Origin: DTCV01 sp964641155
GTDB taxonomy: Archaea; Thermoproteota; Thermoprotei_A; Sulfolobales; NBVN01
Length of the DNA stretch: 64,000 bases
Assembly (NCBI GenBank): GCA_964641155.1
Contig: CAZXJO010000003.1
Location: 62,001-126,000, forward strand
Direction: 5' to 3'
Shown: in pieces, positions 36,579-44,636 of the stretch
Layout of the letters: every line of letters begins with the position of its first letter
How positions within the stretch are numbered: position 1 is the stretch's first letter
Notes under the pieces: generated by a model
Seen by the model: the letters and a program-made list of their open reading frames with translations, nothing else
What the model was told of the DNA's origin: nothing
Databases searched by the model: none
Translations under genes and position numbers: made by a program

Positions 36579-36952
36579 CCAGCCCTTGCCTGCCTCCCGT
36601 AGATCTTAGCTAAGTATTCGTTCACCTTATTTTGAAGGTCATTCAACTGATTCCTGAGAAGTTGCTCCTGCTTCTCCACACTCTTTAACCTCAACTCAAG
36701 TATCTCTTTCCTATCGCTCAGCTCCTTAATGACGTCATCTCTTTGAACCCTGACCATGACGTGACCTACGCTCTTAAACACCAAGCCATCCGGCTGTATG
36801 GAATTCAGAACCTCTAAAGCCCTGTTAATTTCAGTCAATTCAGTCATGATTAAGTTCTTCTCAGTTATGACCTGACCTAACTGATTTTGTGTTTGCTGAT
36901 ACCTCACCAGCATTTGCTGGACTTCAGGAGGTAGCTGCTCAGTAACGGACAT
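36575..36952 (-). CDS. pfdB: prefoldin beta subunit
   Basis: 125 residues: two long coiled-coil helices (residues 7-50 and 75-118) joined by beta hairpins around SIQPDGLVFKSVGHVMVRV, the prefoldin beta pattern. Part of the hexameric chaperone that delivers unfolded proteins to the thermosome. ATG start, CTTATATAAG TATA box 39-48 bases upstream; first gene of pfdB-DUF3194-DHH-XPF. Confidence 0.93.
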   Translation of the reverse strand: MSVTEQLPPEVQQMLVRYQQTQNQLGQVITEKNLIMTELTEINRALEVLNSIQPDGLVFKSVGHVMVRVQRDDVIKELSDRKEILELRLKSVEKQEQLLRNQLNDLQNKVNEYLAKIYGRQARAG

Positions 36953-36990
36953 TCCGTACCACCTAATTTCACAGTCTATCTTACTTAAGA

Positions 36991-37000
36991 CTTATATAAG
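36991..37000 (-). promoter_or_regulatory. TATA element of prefoldin beta operon
   Basis: Palindromic CTTATATAAG 39 bases before the ATG, near-identical in sequence and spacing to the L37Ae promoter at 38972. Confidence 0.55.
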
Positions 37001-37144
37001 CTTAAGCTTAAAGCGTCAAGACAGAGATCAGCCACAAATGGCTATTAAAACCTATTTTCAGCCCTGAACCCACCCATTGTAGAAGGGGCTTCCTGCAAAT
37101 CAACCCCGAAGAGTAAGATTTATTTTACTACCCTAAATTAGTAT

Positions 37145-37867
37145 GTGGGTTGTCCGATGCAGTTAACTCCGAGAGATTTGATTAAGAGTGCGTTAAACGA
37201 AGGGAGAAATAGGCTCTACGATCACGAATCGTTTAAACTTTTAGAGCTATCCGGTTTCCCAGTCCCCAAGACAGCCTTAGCCAAAGATGTAGGTGAAGCC
37301 GTTAAGATCGCTGAGTCAATAGGATATCCCGTAGTTATGAAGATAGTTAGCCCTCAAGTACTTCATAAATCAGACGTCGGCGGCGTATTACTTAACATTA
37401 ACTCACCTAAGGATGTTGCCCACGGATTCAATAAGATAATCAACAACGTCAAGAAACATATACCCAACGCTGAGATATATGGAATACTAGTTCAGGAAAT
37501 GCTACCGCAGGGTTTAGAGACAATAATAGGTTCTACCAAGGACCCCGTCTTCGGACCAATTATGGTGTTCGGGCTAGGAGGGATATTTGTAGAAGTTCTA
37601 AGGGATGTGAGCTTCAGAATCGCCCCAGTAGAATTCGATGAAGCCTTAGAAATGATTAACGAGATTAGGAGCAGTAAAATACTGGCTGGGTTCAGAGGGA
37701 GCCTGCCGAGGGATAAGAAAGCTCTTGCAGAGATAATAGTTAGTTTATCAAAGCTTGTGACCGAGAACCCGGAGATCAAGGAGGTAGACCTAAACCCTGT
37801 GATGGTGTATGAAGAAGGTAAGGGGGCGAAGATAGCTGATGCCAGATTCATTATTTCTAAGGAATAG
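37145..37867 (+). CDS. acdB: ADP-forming acyl-CoA synthetase beta subunit (ATP-grasp)
   Basis: 240 residues. ATP-grasp motifs KLLELSGFPVPKT, PVVMKIVSPQVLHKSDVGGV (with the phosphate-binding His in LHKSD), VFGLGGIFVEVLRD and EVDLNPVMV identify the beta part of acetyl/acyl-CoA synthetase (ADP-forming), which makes ATP from acyl-CoA. The alpha (CoA-binding) subunit is not in this window. GTG start at 37145 or ATG at 37157; a TATA-like GATTTATTTTA is near 37119. It interrupts the prefoldin-Pcc1 block on the opposite strand. Confidence 0.88.
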   Translation: MGCPMQLTPRDLIKSALNEGRNRLYDHESFKLLELSGFPVPKTALAKDVGEAVKIAESIGYPVVMKIVSPQVLHKSDVGGVLLNINSPKDVAHGFNKIINNVKKHIPNAEIYGILVQEMLPQGLETIIGSTKDPVFGPIMVFGLGGIFVEVLRDVSFRIAPVEFDEALEMINEIRSSKILAGFRGSLPRDKKALAEIIVSLSKLVTENPEIKEVDLNPVMVYEEGKGAKIADARFIISKE

Positions 37868-37900
37868 GATTGAGTTAATTAAACATACCTAACGGTATAA

Positions 37901-38149
37901 CTATTTTAAATCTCTTATCACATCAATCGCTAGTCTCACCAGTCTTATGATTGAGTTGGAGGTGGCTCTGAGAGAGTTTAGAGTTGGGGCCTCCACCGAA
38001 ATTAAGAGCTTAGGGGGTTCATCAGTCCTGAGGAGGGTTGTCCTAACACCTCTGACCTTACAATATTCCTCAGGTTTCAACGCCAAGTAGATGCTTTCCA
38101 ATAGTTCTTTCTCTACGCCATCAAGTATTATGAGAGCCTTACAAACCAT
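37901..38149 (-). CDS. pcc1: KEOPS complex subunit Pcc1
   Basis: 82 residues. The core SVEAPTLNSLRATSNSIIRLVRLA is the CTAG/Pcc1 signature. Pcc1 is the dimerisation subunit of KEOPS, which makes the N6-threonylcarbamoyl-adenosine of tRNAs. It overlaps the Brix gene by 11 bases, a frequent archaeal pairing. Confidence 0.85.
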   Translation of the reverse strand: MVCKALIILDGVEKELLESIYLALKPEEYCKVRGVRTTLLRTDEPPKLLISVEAPTLNSLRATSNSIIRLVRLAIDVIRDLK

Positions 38150-38687
38150 CCCTCACAACCTTTAAAATTCTTAGCTCAGGACCGCAGACCTTGCCATCAC
38201 TGATGGACACGAAGGTTAGACTGGTGTACCGTCCCTCATACCGGAACTTAATCTTGACACAATCCGGCTTATTAACAATGTTTGCGCCCGTCCTCACGTT
38301 GAGGACATCCCTTATAGCATCTACGACATCCTTAGGTACTTCACCATCCAAACTTTTCTCATCTATCACAGCATCCAACATCCTAACCGGTCTTTGAGCA
38401 CCTCTGATTTCTCTGAGTAGCTTAACGGAAGCAAGCTTGATTATCATAACCCTCTTCAGCTTAACATTGTCATCCACGTAATAGCTAAGTGCTGAGGGGT
38501 TTCCCCTACGTTCAAGGACCATTATAAGTCCTTGAGAGCCGTAACTCCGTACAAGATGAAGTAAATCATCTAATGTTTTCTTCCCCCTATTAACCTTAAT
38601 CGAGCCCTTAATAACTGATGCTAGATCCTTGACAAAACTCCTCGTCCTCCTCGAAGGGTTCCTAGAAGTAGTTATCAACAACGTCAT
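38139..38687 (-). CDS. Brix-domain ribosome biogenesis protein
   Basis: 182 residues. TLLITTSRNPSRRTRSFVKDLA at the start and LIMVLERRGNPSALSYY define the Brix/IMP4 fold, which in archaea is a stand-alone protein thought to assist rRNA folding during subunit assembly. It lies between L37Ae (21 bases upstream) and Pcc1 (overlap). Confidence 0.88.
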   Translation of the reverse strand: MTLLITTSRNPSRRTRSFVKDLASVIKGSIKVNRGKKTLDDLLHLVRSYGSQGLIMVLERRGNPSALSYYVDDNVKLKRVMIIKLASVKLLREIRGAQRPVRMLDAVIDEKSLDGEVPKDVVDAIRDVLNVRTGANIVNKPDCVKIKFRYEGRYTSLTFVSISDGKVCGPELRILKVVRDGL

Positions 38688-38708
38688 AAAGGTCTTGGAC
38701 TTAAAAAC

Positions 38709-38939
38709 TCATTTGGAGCTCGAGACTGGTTGGTACGCGCCGCCCGCGAACACCCTACCACATTTACCGCAACTCCAAATACCTACTGAAATCCTCTTCA
38801 TCCCAGTCTTCAACCCGCAGAATGGGCAATAATACGTCTGATACCTCCTAATCGTTATGTCTCTCCACTTCTTCCTTACCGATGACCCATACCGCGCTCC
38901 AAACCTTCCAGCAACACCTACGACTTTGGTCCTCCCCAT
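38709..38939 (-). CDS. rpl37ae: 50S ribosomal protein L37Ae (eL43)
   Basis: 76 residues from ATG at 38939: MGRTKVVGVAGRFGARYG is the family start, and the zinc ribbon is CPFCG...CGKCG (residues about 37-58). The in-frame ORF reaches 38972, but that is inside the CTTATATAAG promoter, so the shorter start is right. The usual neighbour RpoP is not found between this gene and Brix. Confidence 0.93.
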   Translation of the reverse strand: MGRTKVVGVAGRFGARYGSSVRKKWRDITIRRYQTYYCPFCGLKTGMKRISVGIWSCGKCGRVFAGGAYQPVSSSK

Positions 38940-38971
38940 CTCTACCACACTAGTTCTACAGTACCTTTTCA

Positions 38972-38981
38972 CTTATATAAG
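38972..38981 (-). promoter_or_regulatory. TATA element of L37Ae
   Basis: CTTATATAAG 33 bases before the L37Ae ATG; predicts a leader of under 10 bases and separates this unit from the exosome operon. Confidence 0.55.
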
Positions 38982-39029
38982 TTTTACAACGAAAAACATT
39001 AAATTAAAGACGTTAAGTTACGCAGTACG

Positions 39030-39047
39030 AAGCATTTGAAGATGCTT
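39030..39047 (-). terminator. hairpin downstream of rrp42
   Basis: AAGCAT-TTGAAG-ATGCTT, a 6-base stem with 6-base loop, 38-55 bases after the rrp42 stop and before the L37Ae promoter. It may mark the 3' end of the exosome operon transcript; no U-tract of note follows. Confidence 0.3.
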
Positions 39048-39084
39048 GGCTATGTTACCTTATCATGAAACCTGCAGCGACCCC

Positions 39085-39918
39085 TCAAGATTCCCTAAGC
39101 AATTCCTTAACCGTTGATATGATTTCCTTCCCCTTATTCAACGCGATACTTACCAGTGACGGCAACTCCTCCTCAACAAAGTAGCCCGCACCCGATTTCT
39201 GTAGACCGGCTATCAACCCATCCTCAGTAACTACCACTGAGAGCTTGGAATCTAATATCGACTCCTCTTCGATATCAGGGTCCACAACCATGTAATTACC
39301 TATCTTACCTATGGTCACGGTAGTCACCGCCCTATTCAAAGGCAGTCGCTCCTTCCTGTTATCCCTATCCACAACTATCTCACCGCTCTCCCCTACCTTG
39401 ACTTCAGGGAGTTTAGTTAGAATTAAAGCCGCTAAAGCGCCGATAGACGATGCATCGATCAGGTTCCCATCATGGTCTAATACGTATATATCCACCCACA
39501 CGTTCCACACCCTCTTCCCCGGAATGATGACTAACTTAGATAGATCCACAGCCCTGGACTCCCTAATACCCCTGTCCACCACTCTCGATAATTCTATAGC
39601 GTTTTCATCGGGTGGCCCCGGCTCGAAAACGGGCGATGCTGTGGGCACGAATTCCGCGTTAACCATTAAATTACCTTCATCTGGTGTGTCTGGGAAGGGT
39701 GAGCCGACCTCTAATTTAACCCCGACCAGTACTTGCGTGTTACCTAATTTAACGAGGGCCGACCCATCAGCGTTTGGTACGTAATTCTTTATTATTGTGA
39801 GCGGCCTCATCTCATCCAGCTTCCTACCATTAGGTCTTAACCCCTTGCTCAGCATAGACACTATTACGTCAGTCTTCAACTTCGGTATGAAGAAATCCGC
39901 TGACGGTGTAGTTGACAT
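39085..39918 (-). CDS. rrp42: exosome subunit Rrp42
   Basis: 277 residues, non-catalytic RNase PH-like partner of Rrp41 in the hexameric exosome ring. Family features: GLRPNGRKLDEMRPL, LGNTQVLVGVKLEVG, EFVPTASPVFEPGPP and VVDPDIEEESILDSKL. Starts 6 bases after rrp41, so co-transcribed. Confidence 0.93.
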   Translation of the reverse strand: MSTTPSADFFIPKLKTDVIVSMLSKGLRPNGRKLDEMRPLTIIKNYVPNADGSALVKLGNTQVLVGVKLEVGSPFPDTPDEGNLMVNAEFVPTASPVFEPGPPDENAIELSRVVDRGIRESRAVDLSKLVIIPGKRVWNVWVDIYVLDHDGNLIDASSIGALAALILTKLPEVKVGESGEIVVDRDNRKERLPLNRAVTTVTIGKIGNYMVVDPDIEEESILDSKLSVVVTEDGLIAGLQKSGAGYFVEEELPSLVSIALNKGKEIISTVKELLRES

Positions 39919-39924
39919 TGCCCC

Positions 39925-40653
39925 TCATTCCTCGACCTTAACATCCAAGTATTTCTTTTTAAGCGTCTCTTTCTGCATAGTGTAAATCACCTCCACACCT
40001 TTCTTAGCCAACTTAAATGCCTGCATGAACTCATCAGGGGTTAGGACACCGTTTAACTGCAAAAGCGTTATCTGACGGAGTGATGGTGCGATCGCTACAG
40101 GCATGTCGGCCTCACCGTTCATGTCCTCCAACTCATCGATATCTAGGACTAAGAAGCCGTTGACCTTACCGACGGCAACTCCAGCCACCAAATCCTTCAT
40201 AGGGATGCCCGCGTCAGCTAGTGCAAGGGCTGCGGCTGTAACGCTAGCCGTTCTAGTCCCGCCGTCAGCGTTCACGACCTCGATGAAGATATCTATCGAA
40301 GTCCTAGGGTATAATTCGGATATGACTACAGGTTCTAAGGCCTCCCTAACAACTTTAGATAGCTCTATCTCCCTCCTGCTTAGTGTGGGATTCTTACGAT
40401 CATGAGTTGAGAAAGGCGCCATATGATACCTGCACCTAATCACCGCCCTATTAGGTAGTAACATGTGTTTTGCCTGAGGTTCCCTCGGACCATAGACAGC
40501 AGCCAATACCTTAGTCCTGCCGTACTCAACTAAGGAAGAGCCGTTGGCGTTTTTTAGCACCCCGACCGACATTGTTATGGGCCTTAACTCGTCTAACCTC
40601 CTACCATCATGTCTTAAACCCCCTTCTATCAACTTAATTCCACTCTTACCCAT
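39925..40653 (-). CDS. rrp41: exosome catalytic subunit Rrp41
   Basis: 242 residues; phosphorolytic 3'-5' RNase/polyadenylating subunit. RHDGRRLDELRPI, MAPFSTHDRKNPTLSRREIE and the catalytic aspartate segment GEADMPVAIAPS are visible. Overlaps rrp4 by 8 bases. Confidence 0.95.
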   Translation of the reverse strand: MGKSGIKLIEGGLRHDGRRLDELRPITMSVGVLKNANGSSLVEYGRTKVLAAVYGPREPQAKHMLLPNRAVIRCRYHMAPFSTHDRKNPTLSRREIELSKVVREALEPVVISELYPRTSIDIFIEVVNADGGTRTASVTAAALALADAGIPMKDLVAGVAVGKVNGFLVLDIDELEDMNGEADMPVAIAPSLRQITLLQLNGVLTPDEFMQAFKLAKKGVEVIYTMQKETLKKKYLDVKVEE

Positions 40654-41371
40654 TAAACAATCCCCTCCTAACTTTCTCCTTAATAATAAATTCCTTAATC
40701 CTGTCCGTAAGTCCTGGAATATGCGCCTCCTTCTCTATTTTCTTAATGGCCATAATAGCGATTTCTTCGTAATCCCTACTAGGGCAGTTGCTGATCAGTA
40801 TCCTACCGTTCTGAGCCACCACGATCTCACATTTGCACTCGTTTAGAAGTAACTGCAGCATAGACCCCTTCTTACCTATAACCCTAGGGATTTTAGCCGA
40901 GCTTATCTCAACTAAGGAGCCCCTGCTAATCTTACCGAAACCTTTGCCCTTAACAGTTAGGGAGGCTGCCCTACCCCTGCCGACGTTCTCGACCTTAGCA
41001 AGCACAACGTCGCCGATGTCTAAATAATCTGATAACATCTCACGTCCTGGGTTAAAGGGCCTATTTAGAAAGTCTGAGGCGTAGAGGATTGCCGAATGCG
41101 GTGCCCTTATATCAACTTCCCAACTACTAACGCCGACAGACGTCACAATACCGACCACCACATCCCCGACTTTAGGGTAGTAAAAACCTTCCAACGGAAT
41201 TACACCGATTTTATCCCCCTCAACGCCAGCTAACCCAACCACAGCTGAGAAGTACTTACCATCTAACACATATACGGTGGTGGGGGTCGTCACCGTTAAC
41301 TTGCCAGCACCCAGTAGGTGTCCGGGGGTTACCAACTCCCTGTTCTGGACGTATATGGAGGACTCCATCAA
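40646..41371 (-). CDS. rrp4: exosome RNA-binding subunit Rrp4
   Basis: 241 residues: N-terminal domain, S1 domain (VGDVVVGIVTSVGVSSWEVDI) and KH domain with IPRVIGKKGSMLQLL. Forms the RNA-binding cap on the Rrp41-Rrp42 ring. ATGA overlap with the SBDS gene upstream. Confidence 0.94.
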   Translation of the reverse strand: MMESSIYVQNRELVTPGHLLGAGKLTVTTPTTVYVLDGKYFSAVVGLAGVEGDKIGVIPLEGFYYPKVGDVVVGIVTSVGVSSWEVDIRAPHSAILYASDFLNRPFNPGREMLSDYLDIGDVVLAKVENVGRGRAASLTVKGKGFGKISRGSLVEISSAKIPRVIGKKGSMLQLLLNECKCEIVVAQNGRILISNCPSRDYEEIAIMAIKKIEKEAHIPGLTDRIKEFIIKEKVRRGLFNG

Positions 41372-42066
41372 ACCACCTTGATATTGATTTCAGCACTACC
41401 CCTACATAACGAGTTGATCTTATCTATAACCTCTGTTTGGAGGCCGGCAGGTATCTCCAATTCAACTAACAAAGACCCGTCCGAGAGCCACTGCTGGTTT
41501 TTAACATCGCCTAACCTCCTAACGTCGTTCTGAACTTTCTTAGAGTGTTCGGCCGGGATCTTAACGGTTATTAACGCCCTAGCTACCTTAATCGGGATGA
41601 ACCTAGAGATTTCCTTGATGATGTGCGTCGCTTGCTCCTCAACACTCTTATACAAATCAACACCGACTTTGGCCTCCTCCATAGCCTTCTCAATCCGTTG
41701 AGGCGGTATAGGTAACTTAGTTTTAGGGTCTACGACTGACTTAGCTATATAGTTCACGATCTGCTTCCTCTTAGAGTCTAACATTGCCCTTCTCTGCTCC
41801 GCTGTGAGCTGCAGTTCTCCGTTCTTCACGATTTCAGAAGCTATTGACCTCACATCCTCGGTCCCGAAGACCTTCCTCAACTCATCGGGCGATGACTTCA
41901 AGCCCTTTCTAACATCCTTATATATAAAATCGCTAACTAAGAAATCGTCCACGCTGACCTTCTTATCCCCTTCCCTAAACCTCAGTGCCTGATCGGGTTT
42001 CACCAATACTTCAAATCTGAGGCCTTTGGACTCGTATCTAGCAATGACATATTCCCTACCACTCAT
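41368..42066 (-). CDS. SBDS ribosome maturation protein
   Basis: 232 residues, the archaeal homologue of the Shwachman-Bodian-Diamond protein, which helps release aIF6 from new large subunits. Three-domain pattern: FYSH domain (YVIARYESKGLRFEVLVKPD... FLVSDFIYKDVRKG), helical domain (PIPPQRIEKAMEEAKVGVD) and ferredoxin-like C-terminus. Overlaps psmA and rrp4 by ATGA. Confidence 0.94.
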   Translation of the reverse strand: MSGREYVIARYESKGLRFEVLVKPDQALRFREGDKKVSVDDFLVSDFIYKDVRKGLKSSPDELRKVFGTEDVRSIASEIVKNGELQLTAEQRRAMLDSKRKQIVNYIAKSVVDPKTKLPIPPQRIEKAMEEAKVGVDLYKSVEEQATHIIKEISRFIPIKVARALITVKIPAEHSKKVQNDVRRLGDVKNQQWLSDGSLLVELEIPAGLQTEVIDKINSLCRGSAEINIKVV

Positions 42067-42794
42067 TTATTTACCCCTGCTTCACTAATGTACCAAGATA
42101 TTTCATCTATTGATAACTTCTTAAACTCCTTCTCCTGCTGGGTTATATACCCCAACTCAACACCTTCCGGTGTTAGGGGCCCCTCAGAAGCAGCCCTCAA
42201 CGCCTTCAACCCCAAAACGATAGTGTCCTTAAGGCTCAAACTGCTGCTGTAATTCTTCTCAAGGAACTCCATTACCGGCTGCTCACCGGCACCCATAGCA
42301 ATGGCTAGGTAACTAAAGTAGTACCCATTGGTCTCAGTCTTAAATAAATTAACCCCTTTCCTATCCACTCCTAAGAAAATTAGGGAAACGCCGAATGGCC
42401 TAACGCCCGCATGCTGAGTATAGAGCTGCTTGATATCGCAAACAGACCTAACCAGCATCTCAACATCCGCTGGTTCATCATATATGAACCTGTGGCTGAA
42501 TGCCTGCCTCCTAGCATAATCTATTAATACCCTGCCATCAGCGGCTAGTCCGGCAAAACTCGCCCCAACATGAGAATCTATCAAGAAAATCTTCTCTATA
42601 GAGCTTAGATCTACTAACTGAGTAACCTTCTTCTTCTCAGCCAGGATTATGCCGCAATCCCTCGACCTAATCCCTATAGTGGTCCATCCCTTCCTAACGT
42701 TCTCAGCAGCATATTCGACCTGATATAACTTACCGTCAGGTGAGAACACAGTTATTGCCCTATCATATCCCATCGCAGGCGGCCCGAACGCCAA
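42063..42794 (-). CDS. psmA: proteasome alpha subunit
   Basis: 243 residues. YDRAITVFSPDGKLYQVEYA is the alpha-type signature that gates the 20S barrel, followed by CGIILAEKKKVTQLVD and the typical GVRPFGVSLIFLGVD. First gene of psmA-SBDS-rrp4-rrp41-rrp42. Its promoter (TTTAAAGCTTAATAAG) shares the spacer with the DUF1152 gene. Confidence 0.95.
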   Translation of the reverse strand: MAFGPPAMGYDRAITVFSPDGKLYQVEYAAENVRKGWTTIGIRSRDCGIILAEKKKVTQLVDLSSIEKIFLIDSHVGASFAGLAADGRVLIDYARRQAFSHRFIYDEPADVEMLVRSVCDIKQLYTQHAGVRPFGVSLIFLGVDRKGVNLFKTETNGYYFSYLAIAMGAGEQPVMEFLEKNYSSSLSLKDTIVLGLKALRAASEGPLTPEGVELGYITQQEKEFKKLSIDEISWYISEAGVNK

Positions 42795-42881
42795 AACTTA
42801 CACCTACCACAGGTATTAACATACATCTATCTTATTAAGCTTTAAATTACATTATGGAAGACAACATAAGGACTTAATGTG

Positions 42882-43850
42882 ATGAGTGGGGGCAGAAATC
42901 CCGTCGAAATGTTCGAAAACCTTAGAATTGGTATCGTTGGAATCGGTGGGGGAGGTGATGTAGCGTCGGCGTATATTTTATGCAAATTGTTTAAGGACTT
43001 CTTCAAAGTTAAGTACTGCCTGCCCATAGCTGTTTTGTGGGAGAGGTGGGTCGTTGACCCGACTGCAGGGCCACCATCAAGGGCTTTGGTTAGAGAGGCT
43101 GTCGTTAAGGAATGCGTCTACCTCACGGACAGGTCGTACGTGAGCAGGGGGACATACACTTTCAGACCTCAAGCATCGGTCCTTGCATCAATAATCAATG
43201 AAACGATCCCGGCCATAACCCTCGAGTACGGTGTTCAAGGATGCGTCAGATGTTTAGAGGAATTAATTGATGAATACTCAATAGACCTCTTCGTAGGTTT
43301 GGACGTAGGAGGTGATATACTGGCCGAGGGCTGGGAAGATAGTCTAGGAAGTCCTTTAACCGATGCGATGGGCTTAGCCGCATTATTTAATTTCAATTCC
43401 ATCATAGCGGTCTTAGCTCCCGGTGCAGACGGTGAACTACCCCAGGAATACGTGTTAAGTAAAATCAGCGAGTTAGCTAGACGCAACGGCTATATAGGCT
43501 CAATAGGATTGTGGTCGGATTACATAAAATGCATGGAGGAAGTGACTTCTAAGGTGGAGACGGAAGCTGGCAGGATACCGTTGATCGCCCTCAAAGGCTT
43601 CGACGGGGTGCAGACCATTAGAGGTGGATTGAGAAAGGTGAAAGTCAACATAGTATCGTCAATAGCCTTCCTAATCGACACCAAAGTCTTATACAACTCA
43701 TCTAAATTAGCGTTGAGCCTCTCATCAACTAGGAGCTTAGCCGAAGCCATCAAGAAGGCCGAGGAATTAAAGATTGTGACCGAATTCCACTACGAACTGC
43801 GTAAGATGCTACTCACACGTCCGTTTGTCCCTAGATGCTCGTTGATGTGA
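42882..43850 (+). CDS. DUF1152-family protein
   Basis: About 322 residues. Glycine-rich start LRIGIVGIGGGGDVASAYIL and the central LFVGLDVGGDILAEGWEDSLGSPL match the DUF1152 family, whose role is unknown. The second motif looks like a phosphate- or metal-binding loop. Possible starts: GTG 42879, ATG 42882, ATG 42909. Divergent from the proteasome operon. Confidence 0.75.
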   Translation: MSGGRNPVEMFENLRIGIVGIGGGGDVASAYILCKLFKDFFKVKYCLPIAVLWERWVVDPTAGPPSRALVREAVVKECVYLTDRSYVSRGTYTFRPQASVLASIINETIPAITLEYGVQGCVRCLEELIDEYSIDLFVGLDVGGDILAEGWEDSLGSPLTDAMGLAALFNFNSIIAVLAPGADGELPQEYVLSKISELARRNGYIGSIGLWSDYIKCMEEVTSKVETEAGRIPLIALKGFDGVQTIRGGLRKVKVNIVSSIAFLIDTKVLYNSSKLALSLSSTRSLAEAIKKAEELKIVTEFHYELRKMLLTRPFVPRCSLM

Positions 43851-43854
43851 GCTT

Positions 43855-44258
43855 ATATTCGCTCATCGCATCTAGGGGCTTCCACCTCGCCCACAGTGCT
43901 TTGAAAAGAAAGTTCCAACAAGCAACCACGTCACGGTGCCACATTTCCCCACCTTTACCACACCTGCCCATACGAGAACCGTTATCGTAGACAATACGTG
44001 TTTGCGTATTGGACATCGCTTCGAAGTATTCCTAAGATTTACGTAGGTCACCGGTACACCATATTTTCTAGCCTACCCCTCAATAGCTACTTGAATACCT
44101 TCGAAGGATGCCTGATAAATCCTACGACGTAAGTGGCTATCACTGAACATCTTAATCATATTGTTTACCAAGTTTCTCAAGAACGATAGCGTATTATTTT
44201 TCACAAGCAACTCTAAGAACCACCAACCAAAAACAAAACGGTTCAAACACCCCATCAT
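43855..44258 (-). pseudogene. TnpB (IS605/IS200-type) C-terminal remnant
   Basis: Read on the minus strand: MIKMFSDSHLRRRIYQASFEG, a stop (TAG) at about 44074, then ARKYGVPVTYVNLRNTSKRCP, a frame change near 44010, then SRMGRCGKGGEMWHRDVVACWN, ending at 43831. These are successive pieces of the TnpB RuvC/zinc-finger half (last RuvC aspartate in HRDVVACWN). The in-frame stop, frameshift and loss of the N-terminal half show it is dead. No TnpA or intact IS ends seen. Confidence 0.8.
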
Positions 44259-44307
44259 TGAAGATGATTACGTAATAGATGGTTCTATTTCCGTACTTCC
44301 TAACAAA

Positions 44308-44317
44308 GCTTATAAGT
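44308..44317 (+). promoter_or_regulatory. TATA element of the initiator tRNA gene
   Basis: GCTTATAAGT 36-45 bases before the mature tRNA 5' end, implying a 5' leader of about 15 bases. Confidence 0.5.
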
Positions 44318-44383
44318 CCAAACAGTCAAATAGAATTCTGGGAGGCCAAAGCAGCGGGGTGGGGTAGCCAGGGAGCCCGCGGG

Positions 44384-44410
44384 AGGTGGGTCAATCACCC
44401 TACCCGCGAA
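44384..44410 (+). other. tRNA intron 1 (27 bases, position 30/31)
   Basis: Fits a bulge-helix-bulge: 4-base helix CGCG/CGCG, bulge GGA on the 5' side and AAG on the 3' side, inner helix GGTGGG/CC(C)TACC. Cutting after the second base of each bulge removes exactly these bases and restores G31. Confidence 0.75.
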
Positions 44411-44417
44411 GCTCATA

Positions 44418-44465
44418 TGTTACGACCCCTCGGCGGGTCGTGTCTCGGGGACACACGTCAGGTCT
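44418..44465 (+). other. tRNA intron 2 (48 bases, position 37/38)
   Basis: Placed by the need for A37 and A38. Holds two hairpins: ACGACCC/GGGTCGT and GTGTC/GACAC. I could not draw a clean 4-base bulge-helix-bulge, so the exact cut sites are uncertain by one or two bases. Confidence 0.6.
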
Positions 44466-44487
44466 AACCCGAGGTCGGTGGTTCAAA

Positions 44488-44531
44488 ACGGGGTGGCCGT
44501 GAAGCTATCGATGACGGCCGCACCGTGAAAG
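44488..44531 (+). other. tRNA intron 3 (44 bases, T loop 59/60)
   Basis: Textbook bulge-helix-bulge: T stem GGTGG/CCACC, 4-base helix TTCA/TGAA, bulges AAA and AGT, inner helix CGGGGTGGCCGT/ACGGCCGCACCG. Cleavage after the second base of each bulge restores UUCAAAU. Confidence 0.85.
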
Positions 44532-44636
44532 TCCACCCCCCGCTACCAAGAGCCTCCCACCATCTCTTGTCGCTAATCTTCGCCCACCAACTCCCTGAGA
44601 AGCTTTAATAATTCGGACTGAACACTATTTAAGTAG

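Larger units (their letters stand above)
44353..44548 (+). tRNA. initiator tRNA-Met (CAT) with three introns
   Basis: Exons 44353-44383, 44411-44417, 44466-44487 and 44532-44544 join to a 73-base tRNA body with encoded ACCA. It starts AGCGGGG and ends CCCCGCU-ACCA: the A1-U72 pair is the archaeal initiator mark. D stem GGGU/GCCC, loop CUCAUAA with anticodon CAU at 44414-44416, variable loop AGGUC, T arm GGUGG-UUCAAAU-CCACC. Introns fall at 30/31, 37/38 and 59/60, and every standard position is filled exactly once. One G31-A39 mismatch remains. Multi-intron tRNAs are typical of Thermoproteales. Confidence 0.9.

Noticed and set aside
36953..37144. H/ACA-like hairpins (GCCACAAATGGC, GGGG...CCCC)
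   Set aside because: Stems are short and no ACA box lies at the right distance; the region is explained by two promoters.
39311..39784. 157-codon open frame on the plus strand
   Set aside because: Antisense shadow of rrp42; composition reflects the opposite frame.
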